Positions 1-6,569 of a DNA stretch of 18,696 nt are shown here, piece by piece. The stretch lies in assembly GCA_000431775.1 (NCBI GenBank), contig FR888238.1:17120-35815 (forward strand), given 5' to 3'. Numbering within the stretch: position 1 is the stretch's first letter; each line of letters begins with the position of its first letter. Below the pieces are notes generated by a model. That model saw only the letters and a list, made by a program, of their open reading frames with translations, was not told the origin of the DNA and ran no database searches. This DNA comes from Clostridium sp. CAG:413 (GTDB taxonomy: Bacteria > Bacillota > Clostridia > Oscillospirales > Acutalibacteraceae). The position numbers were made by a program, and so were the translations under genes.

Positions 1-1
1 C

Positions 2-1312
2 TTCCAGGGCGTTGACCCCGCCAAATCCGCAGCGGTCATGCTGGCGGTCAAGATCTGGGATGCCGTGAACGACGCGATATTCGGCTGCATATTTGACAAG
101 GTTCATTTCAAAAACGGTCAAAAATTCATACCCTGGCTACGTATCTCCCTGCTCGCGATACCCATCACCACCGTTTTGCTCTTCTTTATCCCGAAGAATA
201 ACGGCTCCAACGAAATACTCCAGCTCGCATGGTTCGCGATAGCCTATGTCCTTTGGGATACGGCATACACCCTTTGCGACGTGCCCATTTTCGGCTATGT
301 CACCGCAATGAGCAACAGGCTCGACGAGAGGACCTCGCTGATGTCCTACAAGAGCATTTGGGCGGGCGTCGGCACTGCGCTTGCGACCGTCGTCGGCACT
401 ATCTTCGTCAACCAGCAGTTCGGCCTCTCCTATAAAGTGGTCGCAATAGTCTGCTCCGTTATCGCCCTCGCAACGATGGCTCCCATCTGCTTCAAGGGCA
501 AGGAGCGCTACAGCGGCGAGAACGACGAGAATTTCACCGTCAGGAGCATGTTCAAGTACCTGTTCTCAAACAAGTATCTGCTTATCTACTATATCGGCTT
601 CTTCTTCTTCAGCGCCCTGAATGTTTCGGCAAGCCTCAATCTCTTCGTATCCTATTATCTCTTCCACAATGAGAATTTCAGCCTCTTTGTCGGCGCCCTT
701 TCGGTCGTGCCCATGCTGATATTCTCCGTGCTCGTGCCGAAATTCATCAAGCGCTTCGACAAGATGAAGATATACCTCGCCTGCACCGCCGCGTCGGCTC
801 TGCTCGGCCTTATCACCTGGCTTGTCGGCTACAATAACATAATCATCTTTGCGATCCTCACCGTGCTCAAAAATATCCCCGGCGGCATCTCGGGCGTTAT
901 GCTCTTTATGTTCACCCCCGACTGCGCCGAATACGGCAAATTCAAGACCGGCATCGACGCAAAGGGCATCACCTTTGCGATCCAGACCTTCATGGTGAAG
1001 CTCACCGCCGCCGTCTCCTCCGCCCTGCCGCTGACGCTTCTGAGCTTCTTCAAGTGGAGCACCGTCAAAGCGGAGAGCTTCCAGGAGCTTCAGGCGAACC
1101 CCGTTATTCAGTCCGAATACACCCTCAACGGCCTTTGGTTCATCTACACGATGCTGCCCGTTATCGGCCTTGTCATCGCCGGCGCGATCTGGTACTTCTA
1201 TAGGCTGAAGGATAAAGACGTGCAGCTCATGACCGACTGCAATATCGGCAAAATCTCAAGAGAAGAAGCCCTCGCAGGCCTCAGCATCAAAAACGAATTC
1301 ACCGAAAATTAA
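2..1312 (+). CDS. GPH-family sugar:cation symporter, 5' end outside window
   Basis: A polytopic membrane transporter of the glycoside-pentoside-hexuronide:cation symporter family (MFS fold, MelB-like), which imports glycosides or oligosaccharides with a cation. The frame is open from base 2, before the first Met at 38, so the true start lies upstream. At least 436 codons are present, near the family's usual 450-500. Counting from the Met at 38, WDAVNDAIFG (7-16) is the family's first-loop signature. WDTAYTLCDVPIFG lies near residue 73, hydrophobic helices recur along the whole length, and the conserved CAEYGKFKTG stretch near 298 is typical of the C-terminal half. The tail is hydrophilic. The gene is clearly more GC-rich than the DNA downstream and ends just before a strong terminator, which fits chromosomal flank rather than island. 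The substrate cannot be read from sequence. Family assignment is confident. Confidence 0.86.
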   Translation, partial: FQGVDPAKSAAVMLAVKIWDAVNDAIFGCIFDKVHFKNGQKFIPWLRISLLAIPITTVLLFFIPKNNGSNEILQLAWFAIAYVLWDTAYTLCDVPIFGYVTAMSNRLDERTSLMSYKSIWAGVGTALATVVGTIFVNQQFGLSYKVVAIVCSVIALATMAPICFKGKERYSGENDENFTVRSMFKYLFSNKYLLIYYIGFFFFSALNVSASLNLFVSYYLFHNENFSLFVGALSVVPMLIFSVLVPKFIKRFDKMKIYLACTAASALLGLITWLVGYNNIIIFAILTVLKNIPGGISGVMLFMFTPDCAEYGKFKTGIDAKGITFAIQTFMVKLTAAVSSALPLTLLSFFKWSTVKAESFQELQANPVIQSEYTLNGLWFIYTMLPVIGLVIAGAIWYFYRLKDKDVQLMTDCNIGKISREEALAGLSIKNEFTEN

Positions 1313-1321
1313 GCATAAATC

Positions 1322-1354
1322 AAGCCTCCCGTATCGCTCGGGAGGCTTATTTTT
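1322..1354 (+). terminator. Rho-independent terminator of the transporter gene
   Basis: A perfect 10-bp stem (AAGCCTCCCG with CGGGAGGCTT) and a 7-nt loop are followed by ATTTTT. It begins about 10 bases after the transporter stop codon. The stem could also slow minus-strand transcription arriving from the recombinase gene, but the T run is clearly on the plus strand. Confidence 0.92.
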
Positions 1355-1413
1355 GTGTAAAGAACGGGAGCCGAGCCAATGCCCGACCCCCTGCCGCAAA
1401 GCTGTAGCTTTAC

Positions 1414-3102
1414 TTATTTTATACCGTTTTCATAAGCCTCGATCATCTTCTTAGGCATTTGACCCGTAGGAACAAGTGAATTTGCCCTGTTTTTAAGGCG
1501 ATTCAGGTATTTTTCGCTGTTCTCACCCGTAAAAATCCTGACATCCAGTCTCATTTTATTCTTCTCGATCGGCGTGATAAGAATTTTGTCAACAAAGGTG
1601 TCGATAAACTCTTTTGTCACCACGCCGTCGGCTATATTTCGCTCTGCCGCTCTCATTGCGGCTCGTATCTCATCCATATGGTGCTTGAATTCATCGCTTG
1701 AATCCCTGCGGCTTCTAAGCTCCGAAAGCTCCTGCTCGGCGGCCTCGATATCCTTGTTGCATTGAGCAGCCATATCTCTGAAATCCGTATCCGAAATATT
1801 GCCCTCGGCAACAAGCTCGAGCAGCTTCTGTTTTTTCTTTTGTGACGATGCGATTTTCGCTTCCTGCGATTCGATCCGCCTTTGCAGACCGCCGTCATCT
1901 CTCAGCGAATTATACATCCGCTCATATTCGCCGATCATTTTCTCTGAATCGCTGTAATTATCGCGAAACACTTCAAAAAGAACCGACGCGATCTCGCTCT
2001 CATAAATCACAAACGACTCGCATGAATCGCTGCCATTATTTTTCTTGCTCGAGCAAACCCAGCTGCTGTCCTTCCGCCCCTGCCTGTCAGCTGACGCACG
2101 GCGATAATACGGAGCTCCGCAGCAGGTGCAAAACAGCTTGCCTGTCAGCAGATTAGCGTGATTGCAGATGTTCTTGCGATTTTTCACATCATCGCTGCGA
2201 CGTTTTAAGATGAAGTTTGCCTGATCCCAAAGCTCCTCAGAAACGATAGCGGGCACTATCTCCCCCGTTTCATCCTTAAACATGACCCACTCCTCCGGGG
2301 GCAGGAACTTTTGCTTCTTTGTAAACATATCGACCACTTTGACCTTGTTCCCGACATAGTATCCCTTGTATTTCGGGTTTGAGATCAAGTTTGACATTGT
2401 GGTGTGCGATATCTTTTTGCCGTTGTTATTGCGGTAACCCTTCTCCCAAAAGACATTCTCGATCTGCTTCATTGAGTATTTGCCCGTGGCGTATAATTCA
2501 AACAATTCGCGCACCATAACGGCTTGCTCCTCGTCAACAACAAGCCTTTTATCCTTCTTCCGATACCCGAAAATTCGGCTGTTGCCTATAACAACGCCGT
2601 TTTTAATAGCTTGCTGTTGACCGAACTTGACACGGCTTGACAGCTTTCTCAATTCATCCTGCGCGATCGACGACATTATGGAGAGTCTCAGCTCGGAATC
2701 CTCATCAAATGTGTTGATGTTGTCATTCTGAAAGAACACGCCCACTCCGCACGATAAAAGCTGCCTCGTGTATTGGATCGAGTCAAGGGTATTTCTGGCG
2801 AAACGAGAAATCTCCTTCGTGATCACAAGGTCAAAATTGTCGTCTGCCGCATCGTCTATCATTCGGTTGAAATTCTCACGGTGCTTTGTGGAGATGCCGG
2901 AGATGCCTTCGTCAACATACCCGGCAACAAAAGACCATTTTGCGTTTCTTTTGATAAACTCCTCATAATAGCTCACTTGGTTATCCAGAGAATTAAGCTG
3001 TTCATCCGTCTCCGAAGAAACTCGGGCATAATATGTTACCCTCAGCGGGATATCATAAATCGACTTTGTCCGCAGCATTTGGCGAACCTCATGTATATCC
3101 AA
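1414..3102 (-). CDS. Large serine recombinase (resolvase + recombinase + zinc ribbon)
   Basis: A site-specific recombinase of the large serine family (TnpX/Tn4451-like), expected to integrate and excise the element by a 2-bp staggered cut through a 5'-phosphoserine. I start it at TTG 3102 (562 aa) because the in-frame ATG at 3120 sits on the Shine-Dalgarno sequence itself. With TTG numbering, the resolvase domain is about 21-165: YARVSSE with catalytic Ser29 and Arg27, and SRFARN with Arg100/Arg103. The recombinase domain spans about 175-295. A zinc ribbon has Cys325, Cys328, Cys350 and Cys361. A coiled coil spans about 405-470, followed by a short C-terminal part. This domain order and length match intact family members, so it is probably active. 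Its 3' end faces the chromosomal transporter, the usual place for such a gene at one end of an element. The attachment site is not identified. Confidence 0.95.
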   Translation of the reverse strand: MDIHEVRQMLRTKSIYDIPLRVTYYARVSSETDEQLNSLDNQVSYYEEFIKRNAKWSFVAGYVDEGISGISTKHRENFNRMIDDAADDNFDLVITKEISRFARNTLDSIQYTRQLLSCGVGVFFQNDNINTFDEDSELRLSIMSSIAQDELRKLSSRVKFGQQQAIKNGVVIGNSRIFGYRKKDKRLVVDEEQAVMVRELFELYATGKYSMKQIENVFWEKGYRNNNGKKISHTTMSNLISNPKYKGYYVGNKVKVVDMFTKKQKFLPPEEWVMFKDETGEIVPAIVSEELWDQANFILKRRSDDVKNRKNICNHANLLTGKLFCTCCGAPYYRRASADRQGRKDSSWVCSSKKNNGSDSCESFVIYESEIASVLFEVFRDNYSDSEKMIGEYERMYNSLRDDGGLQRRIESQEAKIASSQKKKQKLLELVAEGNISDTDFRDMAAQCNKDIEAAEQELSELRSRRDSSDEFKHHMDEIRAAMRAAERNIADGVVTKEFIDTFVDKILITPIEKNKMRLDVRIFTGENSEKYLNRLKNRANSLVPTGQMPKKMIEAYENGIK

Positions 3103-3109
3103 ACCACTT

Positions 3110-3117
3110 CCTCCTTT
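3110..3117 (-). promoter_or_regulatory. Shine-Dalgarno deciding a TTG start for the recombinase
   Basis: The minus strand reads AAAGGAGG, then seven bases, then TTG. The only upstream in-frame ATG (3118-3120) immediately precedes this site and would place it inside the coding region, with no ribosome binding site of its own. TTG is therefore the better start. Confidence 0.75.
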
Positions 3118-3161
3118 CACGGTAGATTGACGATCCGAATCGTTAAAAACAAGTCACCTAT

Positions 3162-3189
3162 ATTATACGTCAACTCGGAATTTAATCAA
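3162..3189 (-). promoter_or_regulatory. Candidate sigma-A promoter of the recombinase
   Basis: On the minus strand TTGATT (3189-3184) and TATAAT (3167-3162) are 16 bases apart, about 60 bases before the recombinase start. A TTGACG lies directly against the -10 box and is too close to serve as its -35. Boxes are good and spacing is one base short of ideal. Confidence 0.5.
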
Positions 3190-3242
3190 GTCAAAGCACA
3201 TGATTACCATTTTTTACATCTGTGTTTTGCCGTTACGGAAAT

Positions 3243-3269
3243 GAGCTGCCGCAATAAAAGCGGCAGCTC
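3243..3269. terminator. Strong hairpin between the small ORF and the recombinase
   Basis: A perfect 10-bp stem (GAGCTGCCGC with GCGGCAGCTC) and a 7-base loop. Both flanks have only short T-rich stretches, so terminator function is plausible but not certain. On the minus strand it lies between the small SHOCT-like gene and the recombinase, where it could lower read-through into the recombinase. Confidence 0.55.
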
Positions 3270-3378
3270 TTTCAAGCATAAACTCCAAACACCTCTCCGC
3301 CGAATGAGCAGAATGCAAAACGACGGATGTAATGTTTAATGCGGAATTTTTGATCGATCGCCTTCTCCTTTTCGATTT

Positions 3379-3528
3379 CTATGTGGCTTTCTTTGAGGTG
3401 TACTCCTTTATTTTAAGGCGCATTTTATTCCTCTCATCCTCGGTTATGAATCCCTTCTCATACAGCGTGTCATTATAATACGAAAGCCACAGCTGCTCAA
3501 AAGTATTCTGTTTTGTTTTTTGAATCAT
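3379..3528 (-). CDS. Small SHOCT-like protein (49 aa)
   Basis: A 49-residue protein too short for most gene callers. It has a proper ribosome binding site (GGAGG, 7 bases before ATG 3528). It reads LWLSYYNDTLYEKGFITEDE in the middle and continues NKMRLKI before a basic tail. The segment with a leucine, a Gly-Phe-Ile-Thr turn and a run of acidic then basic residues resembles the SHOCT short C-terminal oligomerisation motif, standing alone here. From memory, small proteins of this kind often sit next to serine recombinases and conjugation genes in Clostridia, and that context is repeated here. Its function is not known; an oligomerising accessory or regulator is one possibility. Coding status is well supported by the ribosome binding site and codon pattern. 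Confidence 0.72.
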   Translation of the reverse strand: MIQKTKQNTFEQLWLSYYNDTLYEKGFITEDERNKMRLKIKEYTSKKAT

Positions 3529-3689
3529 TTGTCGCCTCCGTTATTTTTCTACGCTTAAAGCAGGTAATTCTTCTGTCATATCGAGAGCGGCGGACGCCAC
3601 TAAATTTTACCTTCTGATTTTATTATTGTTGAGTATGCCGCAAATATTCAATGATGCAGAAGTGGCCGATTCGCGGTTTTTACCGCAGA

Positions 3690-3992
3690 TTACTTATTGA
3701 CTTTCCGTTCAATGTGCTGAAAAACGGTATGGCTGATAACGGTTTCACGAAAGCATCCTGTTGCCGCCTTGCGTTCGGGCTTGGCACGGCCGACACCCAT
3801 CATTGCAGCAAGATCGTCACCGTAAATACACCATTCACGGCCGTTTTTGAATGCGTTGATCGTGCCGTCCTTACAGTGCCTTATGACCGTCGCATAACAG
3901 AGACCGGTTAATTCGGCAGCTTTCTTTGCGCTGAGAATGAACGGCGGGGGCATAAGCTCATCCGCATCATTTATTCTAATCGAATTATACAT
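3690..3992 (-). CDS. Excisionase-like helix-turn-helix DNA-binding protein
   Basis: A 100-residue protein with a winged-helix/MerR-like module at about 18-60. FILSAKKAAELTG is the first helix pair, LCYATVIRHCKDG the recognition helix, and NGREWCIYGDDL the wing and closing helix. This is the HTH_17 (excisionase/DNA-binding) pattern of recombination directionality factors and small element regulators. I start at ATG 3992, not the upstream ATG at 4040, because AAAGGAGGAG lies just before 3992. The gene overlaps the upstream gene by 8 bases (ATGTATAA), which implies translational coupling. The C-terminal 30 residues are basic and of unknown role. It may help excision by the serine recombinase or repress element promoters; sequence alone does not choose. 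Confidence 0.82.
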   Translation of the reverse strand: MYNSIRINDADELMPPPFILSAKKAAELTGLCYATVIRHCKDGTINAFKNGREWCIYGDDLAAMMGVGRAKPERKAATGCFRETVISHTVFQHIERKVNK

Positions 3993-4437
3993 ACCACGGC
4001 TCCTCCTTTCTTTCAAGATTTGGCTTACTTGCAGGAACAAAGCGCTTGACTTTGTTGATTGTCCTGTAGGTAAGCTCTTTTTGAGTCAGATAGCAGCCGC
4101 CGCTGAGACCGACGGTTGCATCCCAATCAGGATTGCAACGGCCTGTAAGCGGCTGACCGATTGACTCAAAAAAGTCGGCTATCTGCTGTGTCGAAGAGTT
4201 ATTCAGGAAAAAGAAGTGATTGAGCACTACATTTCCTTTGTCGTTCTCTATCGAAAGCAGCAGTTTAGCTACGGGGCACGATTTGGAGTTTTCAGAGCCT
4301 TGATATCTATCCATGTTAACTCCCAAAACTCTAAACGAATAATACCCTTCGTTGAGAAGAATGAATTTATCCTTCCTCTCGGATACCGAGCTGAAATCCA
4401 GCTCATCATCGACTGTGATTGATAAAAAATCTTTCAT
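3985..4437 (-). CDS. DUF669-like mobile-element protein
   Basis: A 150-residue soluble protein with a ribosome binding site AAGGTG before ATG 4437. The order EGYYSFRVLGV (about 30-40), a small-residue/charged loop, KLLLSIENDKGNVVLNHFFF (about 58-77), QQIADFFESIG, a Trp-containing loop (NPDWDATVGLSGG) and a closing KVKRFVP strand resembles DUF669. That phage and element family has an OB-like beta pattern and is usually found next to helicases, recombinases or single-strand-binding genes. This is a resemblance by eye, not a database match. It is translationally coupled to the excisionase-like gene downstream, so both are probably expressed together. A role in DNA processing is an inference. Confidence 0.68.
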   Translation of the reverse strand: MKDFLSITVDDELDFSSVSERKDKFILLNEGYYSFRVLGVNMDRYQGSENSKSCPVAKLLLSIENDKGNVVLNHFFFLNNSSTQQIADFFESIGQPLTGRCNPDWDATVGLSGGCYLTQKELTYRTINKVKRFVPASKPNLERKEEPWYV

Positions 4438-4534
4438 TTAATTGTCACCTTGTATAATAAAGTAGTAGTTTTTTATGTCCCTCTCCAAGGACGATAGAGT
4501 CACGGGTCGATGTCGATACAAACCGCTTTTCGCC

Positions 4535-4560
4535 CCGTCGCTGAAAGTATGTAAGATTTG
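4535..4560 (-). repeat. Dispersed repeat copy 1 (core AATCTTACATACTTTC)
   Basis: Minus-strand core AATCTTACATACTTTC, followed by AG and then CGACGG. The 26-bp block matches copy 2 with one mismatch, exactly 180 bases away. Confidence 0.8.
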
Positions 4561-4714
4561 TCTTGGCTTTTTGAAGTGATTTGCAATTATGTCGCTTGAG
4601 ACAATATGATAAGGTCTGTCAAACCTTGTCAGCAGCAATTATCGCTGTCGTATCTACGGCCATCGCATTTGTTTTCACCTCCCGTGAATTCATGTTTTTG
4701 CGGATTTATTCTGT

Positions 4715-4740
4715 CCGTCACTGAAAGTATGTAAGATTTG
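4715..4740 (-). repeat. Dispersed repeat copy 2
   Basis: Same 26-bp block as copy 1 with one mismatch (CAGTGACGG instead of CAGCGACGG after the core). On the minus strand it is followed by a small CGGA/TCCG hairpin. Confidence 0.8.
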
Positions 4741-4778
4741 GTTTTAATTTTTGCAGCAATCGGTTAAATGCATAGTCA

Positions 4779-5074
4779 AGGCATCTATATCGGCATATTG
4801 CAGGCAAAACGGTCAATACACTTTGTTATGCATATCAATGCCATATCCTCGCAACAATTGACCATGGTTAGGCAAGCTATGAAGCAAAACTTCCGAAGCA
4901 AACTTAGGAAACTGCTGCAACTCAGCCTCCAAAACCGCCGAAGAGGCAATGCGAAGGCAGGCACACGCAGGCTTAGACAGGCAGCGACAGACTTTAGCAT
5001 CACAACCGCAATATCCTTGAAGGCAGTCACAGGCAAATAACTATCTTTACTTAGGCAAACATATGCAGTAGGCA
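4779..5074 (+). repeat. Array of eleven AGGCA pentamers, partly in helical phase
   Basis: AGGCA starts at 4779, 4802, 4870, 4944, 4955, 4959, 4979, 5021, 5031, 5053 and 5070, with an extra AGGC at 4969. Random expectation for a 5-mer in 300 bases is well under one. Several steps are close to one or two helical turns (10, 11, 20, 22, 23), so sites would face one side of the DNA. No ORF explains the pattern. Confidence 0.6.
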
Positions 5075-5088
5075 AATTAAAGCATTAA

Positions 5089-5128
5089 ATGCAAACAATA
5101 ATGCAATAAAGAATGCAAACTAATGCAT
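5089..5128 (+). repeat. Iteron-like ATGCAA repeats, 12-bp period
   Basis: ATGCAA begins at 5089, 5101 and 5113, followed by ATGCAT at 5123. The intervening DNA is A/T-rich and leads into an AT-rich run. Spacing and setting resemble small iterons next to an unwinding region. Confidence 0.5.
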
Positions 5129-5183
5129 ATATAATATCTATCTTACTTAATGTTGTTTAGTTGTTACGGATAGTCTCTGCACG

Positions 5184-5233
5184 TTGCCTTGCGGCAAACC
5201 CCGAGTATTAATCGGGATTCACCGCATAAGCAA
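5184..5233. other. Nested stem-loop
   Basis: An outer TTGC/GCAA, a middle TGCGG (5190-5194)/CCGCA (5222-5226) and an inner CCCGA (5200-5204)/TCGGG (5212-5216) pair around a 7-base loop, with unpaired CAAAC and ATTCA at the internal loop. On the minus strand it is followed by GTGCAGAGACTA, which resembles the P7 strand of group I introns, but no matching P3 or second P7 strand is found nearby. It could be a DNA cruciform (origin or nick site) or a structured RNA. Confidence 0.4.
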
Positions 5234-5265
5234 TAAAGAAGGAAAATAAAGAAAGGGTCATTTAA

Positions 5266-5676
5266 CTATGCACAACGAAACCTCAGTCGGTTTTGTTCCG
5301 TTTCACAGATCGCAATTGTGTAGATCGTATCATCATCGCAATAGCTGATAGTCACGCCTTCGCTGTCTATGCCTGTGTAATTGATTATGAATACGTGATC
5401 GTAGATCGTTTGACCGCCGGTAAAGCCCGTCAGCAATAATTCTCTGTAATTGGCCTTCACACGGCACAGCCCCTTAGGATCCAGCTTTTTCATAACTATG
5501 CCTTGCTCCGAGAGCATGGCAAGCGTAAAGCCGTCGCCGGTGTCGATTATCGCCGCCACCCATTTCCGTATGTCGTCATCGCCGACCCTCATAAACCGTA
5601 TCCCGTTGCCGGCGGGATCCATTTCAATGAAATAATCGTAATCCTCTCCTATGAGCAGCATTTCTTTATACAGCAT
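5266..5676 (-). CDS. Hypothetical protein (136 aa)
   Basis: Function not recognised. Start is ATG 5676, preceded by AAAGGAGT at a normal distance; the longer frame reaching to 5928 only overlaps the previous gene. The protein is soluble and acidic, with alternating beta-type stretches: YFIEMDPAGNGIRFMRVGDD (about 15-34), WVAAIIDTGDGFTLAML (about 39-55), then IYDHVFIINYTGIDSEGVTI and ending on RLRFRCA. There is no signal peptide or membrane segment. It starts 5 bases after the stop codon of the Cys-rich gene, so the two are almost certainly one operon. It may be an element-specific accessory protein. Gene reality is well supported; function is open. Confidence 0.75.
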   Translation of the reverse strand: MLYKEMLLIGEDYDYFIEMDPAGNGIRFMRVGDDDIRKWVAAIIDTGDGFTLAMLSEQGIVMKKLDPKGLCRVKANYRELLLTGFTGGQTIYDHVFIINYTGIDSEGVTISYCDDDTIYTIAICETEQNRLRFRCA

Positions 5677-5680
5677 AAGA

Positions 5681-5944
5681 TCAACTCCTTTTCTTTGACT
5701 TTTTGTTGTTGTTTTTCTTCCGATTCTGCTTGTTTTTCTTACCCTTGACCTTCGGCGGCTTAGTGGGCCAATACCGTTCACATTTGGTCCTTTTCGGCGG
5801 ATACAGACCGAAATACATACAGTGAAGTATGCTGCCGTTGCGGTCCTCGCTGTGACGGCAACGAGCGCAGTCGCAAGGGATCTTTTGTGCCTTTTTGATT
5901 CTGAAAACAGTGCTTGTGGGTGTACCAACCTTACCGGTTGACAT
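5681..5944 (-). CDS. Small Cys-rich, Lys-rich-tailed protein (87 aa)
   Basis: Start is ATG 5944, nine bases after AAAGGA; the in-frame ATGs at 5953 and 5950 are too close to that site, and the one at 5983 has none. Cys24, Cys26, Cys29, Cys42 and Cys55, with His31 and His41 nearby, look like a small zinc-binding knuckle (pattern CxCxxC, then C, then C). From residue 62 the tail is almost entirely Lys, Asn, Arg and Ser, suggesting nucleic-acid binding or a disordered anchor. Similar small Cys-rich proteins occur in Clostridial mobile elements, but I do not recognise a named family. It is the first gene of a two-gene unit with the unknown 136-residue protein. Confidence 0.72.
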   Translation of the reverse strand: MSTGKVGTPTSTVFRIKKAQKIPCDCARCRHSEDRNGSILHCMYFGLYPPKRTKCERYWPTKPPKVKGKKNKQNRKKNNNKKSKKRS

Positions 5945-6120
5945 AATCATCATTCCTTTCGTTAAAAATTTTAAATTTTTCATTTAGGATTAATTCAATA
6001 CCGTAAAAGCCGTAAGTCGATATTATCTTCCGCCGTCGGACGGTTTCCGAGCGACTAAAATCACAGGCCTTTGCGGGTGCGGCGGACGGTGATAAGCCTC
6101 CTTTCTTTTTCGACTCGCAA

Positions 6121-6137
6121 AAAGTGTGTAAGATTTG
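6121..6137 (-). repeat. Dispersed repeat copy 3 (diverged)
   Basis: Minus strand CAAATCTTACACACTTT, one change from the core (CACAC for CATAC). It is followed by a CTTTTT/AAAAAG hairpin and an AGGAGG sequence. Confidence 0.7.
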
Positions 6138-6197
6138 CTCCGCGTTTTCTGCCTTAGAAGGACAAGCGGGTGAATATTGCCGTTTTGTCCCGGCAAA

Positions 6198-6214
6198 GAA
6201 AGTATGTAAGATTA
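6198..6214 (-). repeat. Dispersed repeat copy 4
   Basis: Minus strand TAATCTTACATACTTTC, followed immediately by a TTGCCG/CGGCAA hairpin. Confidence 0.8.
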
Positions 6215-6419
6215 CCGAGCGCATAAAAGTTTCTGAACAGCAAAAGTCGAATCAAAGGCTTATCGGGCACCAATCATAAATTACAGAAGGTACGGACTAA
6301 CCACTTAAAAGCACGTCCATAGTCGGTCGCCCAGCCGTCGCAGCTCCGCAGGGTCGTTTAACCGAACCCCACAGAGCCCGACATTGCCGTTACGGTGGCT
6401 TCAATCAATCACCGCCTCT

Positions 6420-6509
6420 TTACACATTTTTCTTACGCTCTGCTACCTCCTCATGTCCTTTAAGATGTTCCGGCGTGTAAGAAGCCGCTGATTCTCCGCC
6501 GCGCTTCAT
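6420..6509 (-). CDS. Very small ORF or coding remnant (29 aa)
   Basis: Minus-strand ORF from ATG 6509 to a stop at 6420, preceded by GAGG at a short distance. The product is charged and helical (SYTPEHLKGHEEVAERKKNV at its C-terminus), with codon use like its neighbours. It may be the intact end of a longer gene whose 5' part was lost at the hairpin upstream, or a genuine micro-protein. Not recognised. Confidence 0.35.
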   Translation of the reverse strand: MKRGGESAASYTPEHLKGHEEVAERKKNV

Positions 6510-6525
6510 ACCGCCTCACAGCAAA

Positions 6526-6561
6526 AAACCACGGCAAGAGAATTATCTCCTGTCGTGGTTT
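6526..6561. terminator. Bidirectional hairpin terminator
   Basis: A 16-bp stem with one wobble and one mismatch (AAACCACGGCAAGAGA against TCTCCTGTCGTGGTTT) around the loop ATTA. T runs lie on both sides: TTTTT on the plus strand and TTTTTT on the minus strand. It insulates the minus-strand backbone from the plus-strand Fic gene and resembles the hairpin at 12385-12421. Confidence 0.7.
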
Positions 6562-6569
6562 TTATCATT

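Larger units (their letters stand above)
4438..5265. other. 828-bp gene-free segment rich in short repeats (candidate origin)
   Basis: No convincing gene. Short open frames on both strands here lack ribosome binding sites, and one reads through the 16-bp dispersed repeat. The segment holds two repeat copies (4535-4560 and 4715-4740), eleven AGGCA pentamers (4779-5074), three 12-bp-phased ATGCAA units with a half-site (5089-5128), an AT-rich stretch (about 5120-5165) and a nested stem-loop (5184-5233). It separates two minus-strand gene groups. Repeats, AT-rich DNA and a stem-loop together suggest a replication or transfer origin or a control region; no initiator gene is visible nearby. Confidence 0.5.
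5945..6419. other. Gene-free segment with two dispersed repeat copies
   Basis: No complete gene. Contents: an A/T palindromic run (about 5964-5981), dispersed repeat copies 3 and 4, and at 6305-6400 a minus-strand open stretch that reads like a real protein end (ELRRLGDRLWTCF before its stop) but has no start codon. The last is probably a decayed coding fragment. A good AGGAGG on the minus strand near 6100 is not followed by a start codon. Confidence 0.5.

Noticed and set aside
2773..3339. Plus-strand ORF of 188 aa opposite the recombinase
   Set aside because: It is antisense to the conserved catalytic domain of the recombinase and has no recognisable domain.
4438..4638. Minus-strand ORF of 66 aa
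   Set aside because: No ribosome binding site, and it reads through a dispersed repeat copy (ILHTF), which gives the same peptide in unrelated ORFs.
4785..5075. ORFs on both strands through the AGGCA array
   Set aside because: The repeat composition creates open frames on both strands; neither has a ribosome binding site or protein-like composition.
5160..5235. Complete group I intron
   Set aside because: Only P4-P5/P7-like pieces are seen; a P3 partner, a second P7 strand and interrupted exons are missing.
5931..6224. Minus-strand ORF of 97 aa
   Set aside because: Contains two dispersed repeat copies as ILHTF and overlaps the better supported start of the Cys-rich gene; no ribosome binding site.
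6290..6420. tRNA or other known RNA gene in the GC-rich stretch
   Set aside because: No cloverleaf or T-loop sequence could be formed; the minus strand reads better as decayed coding sequence.
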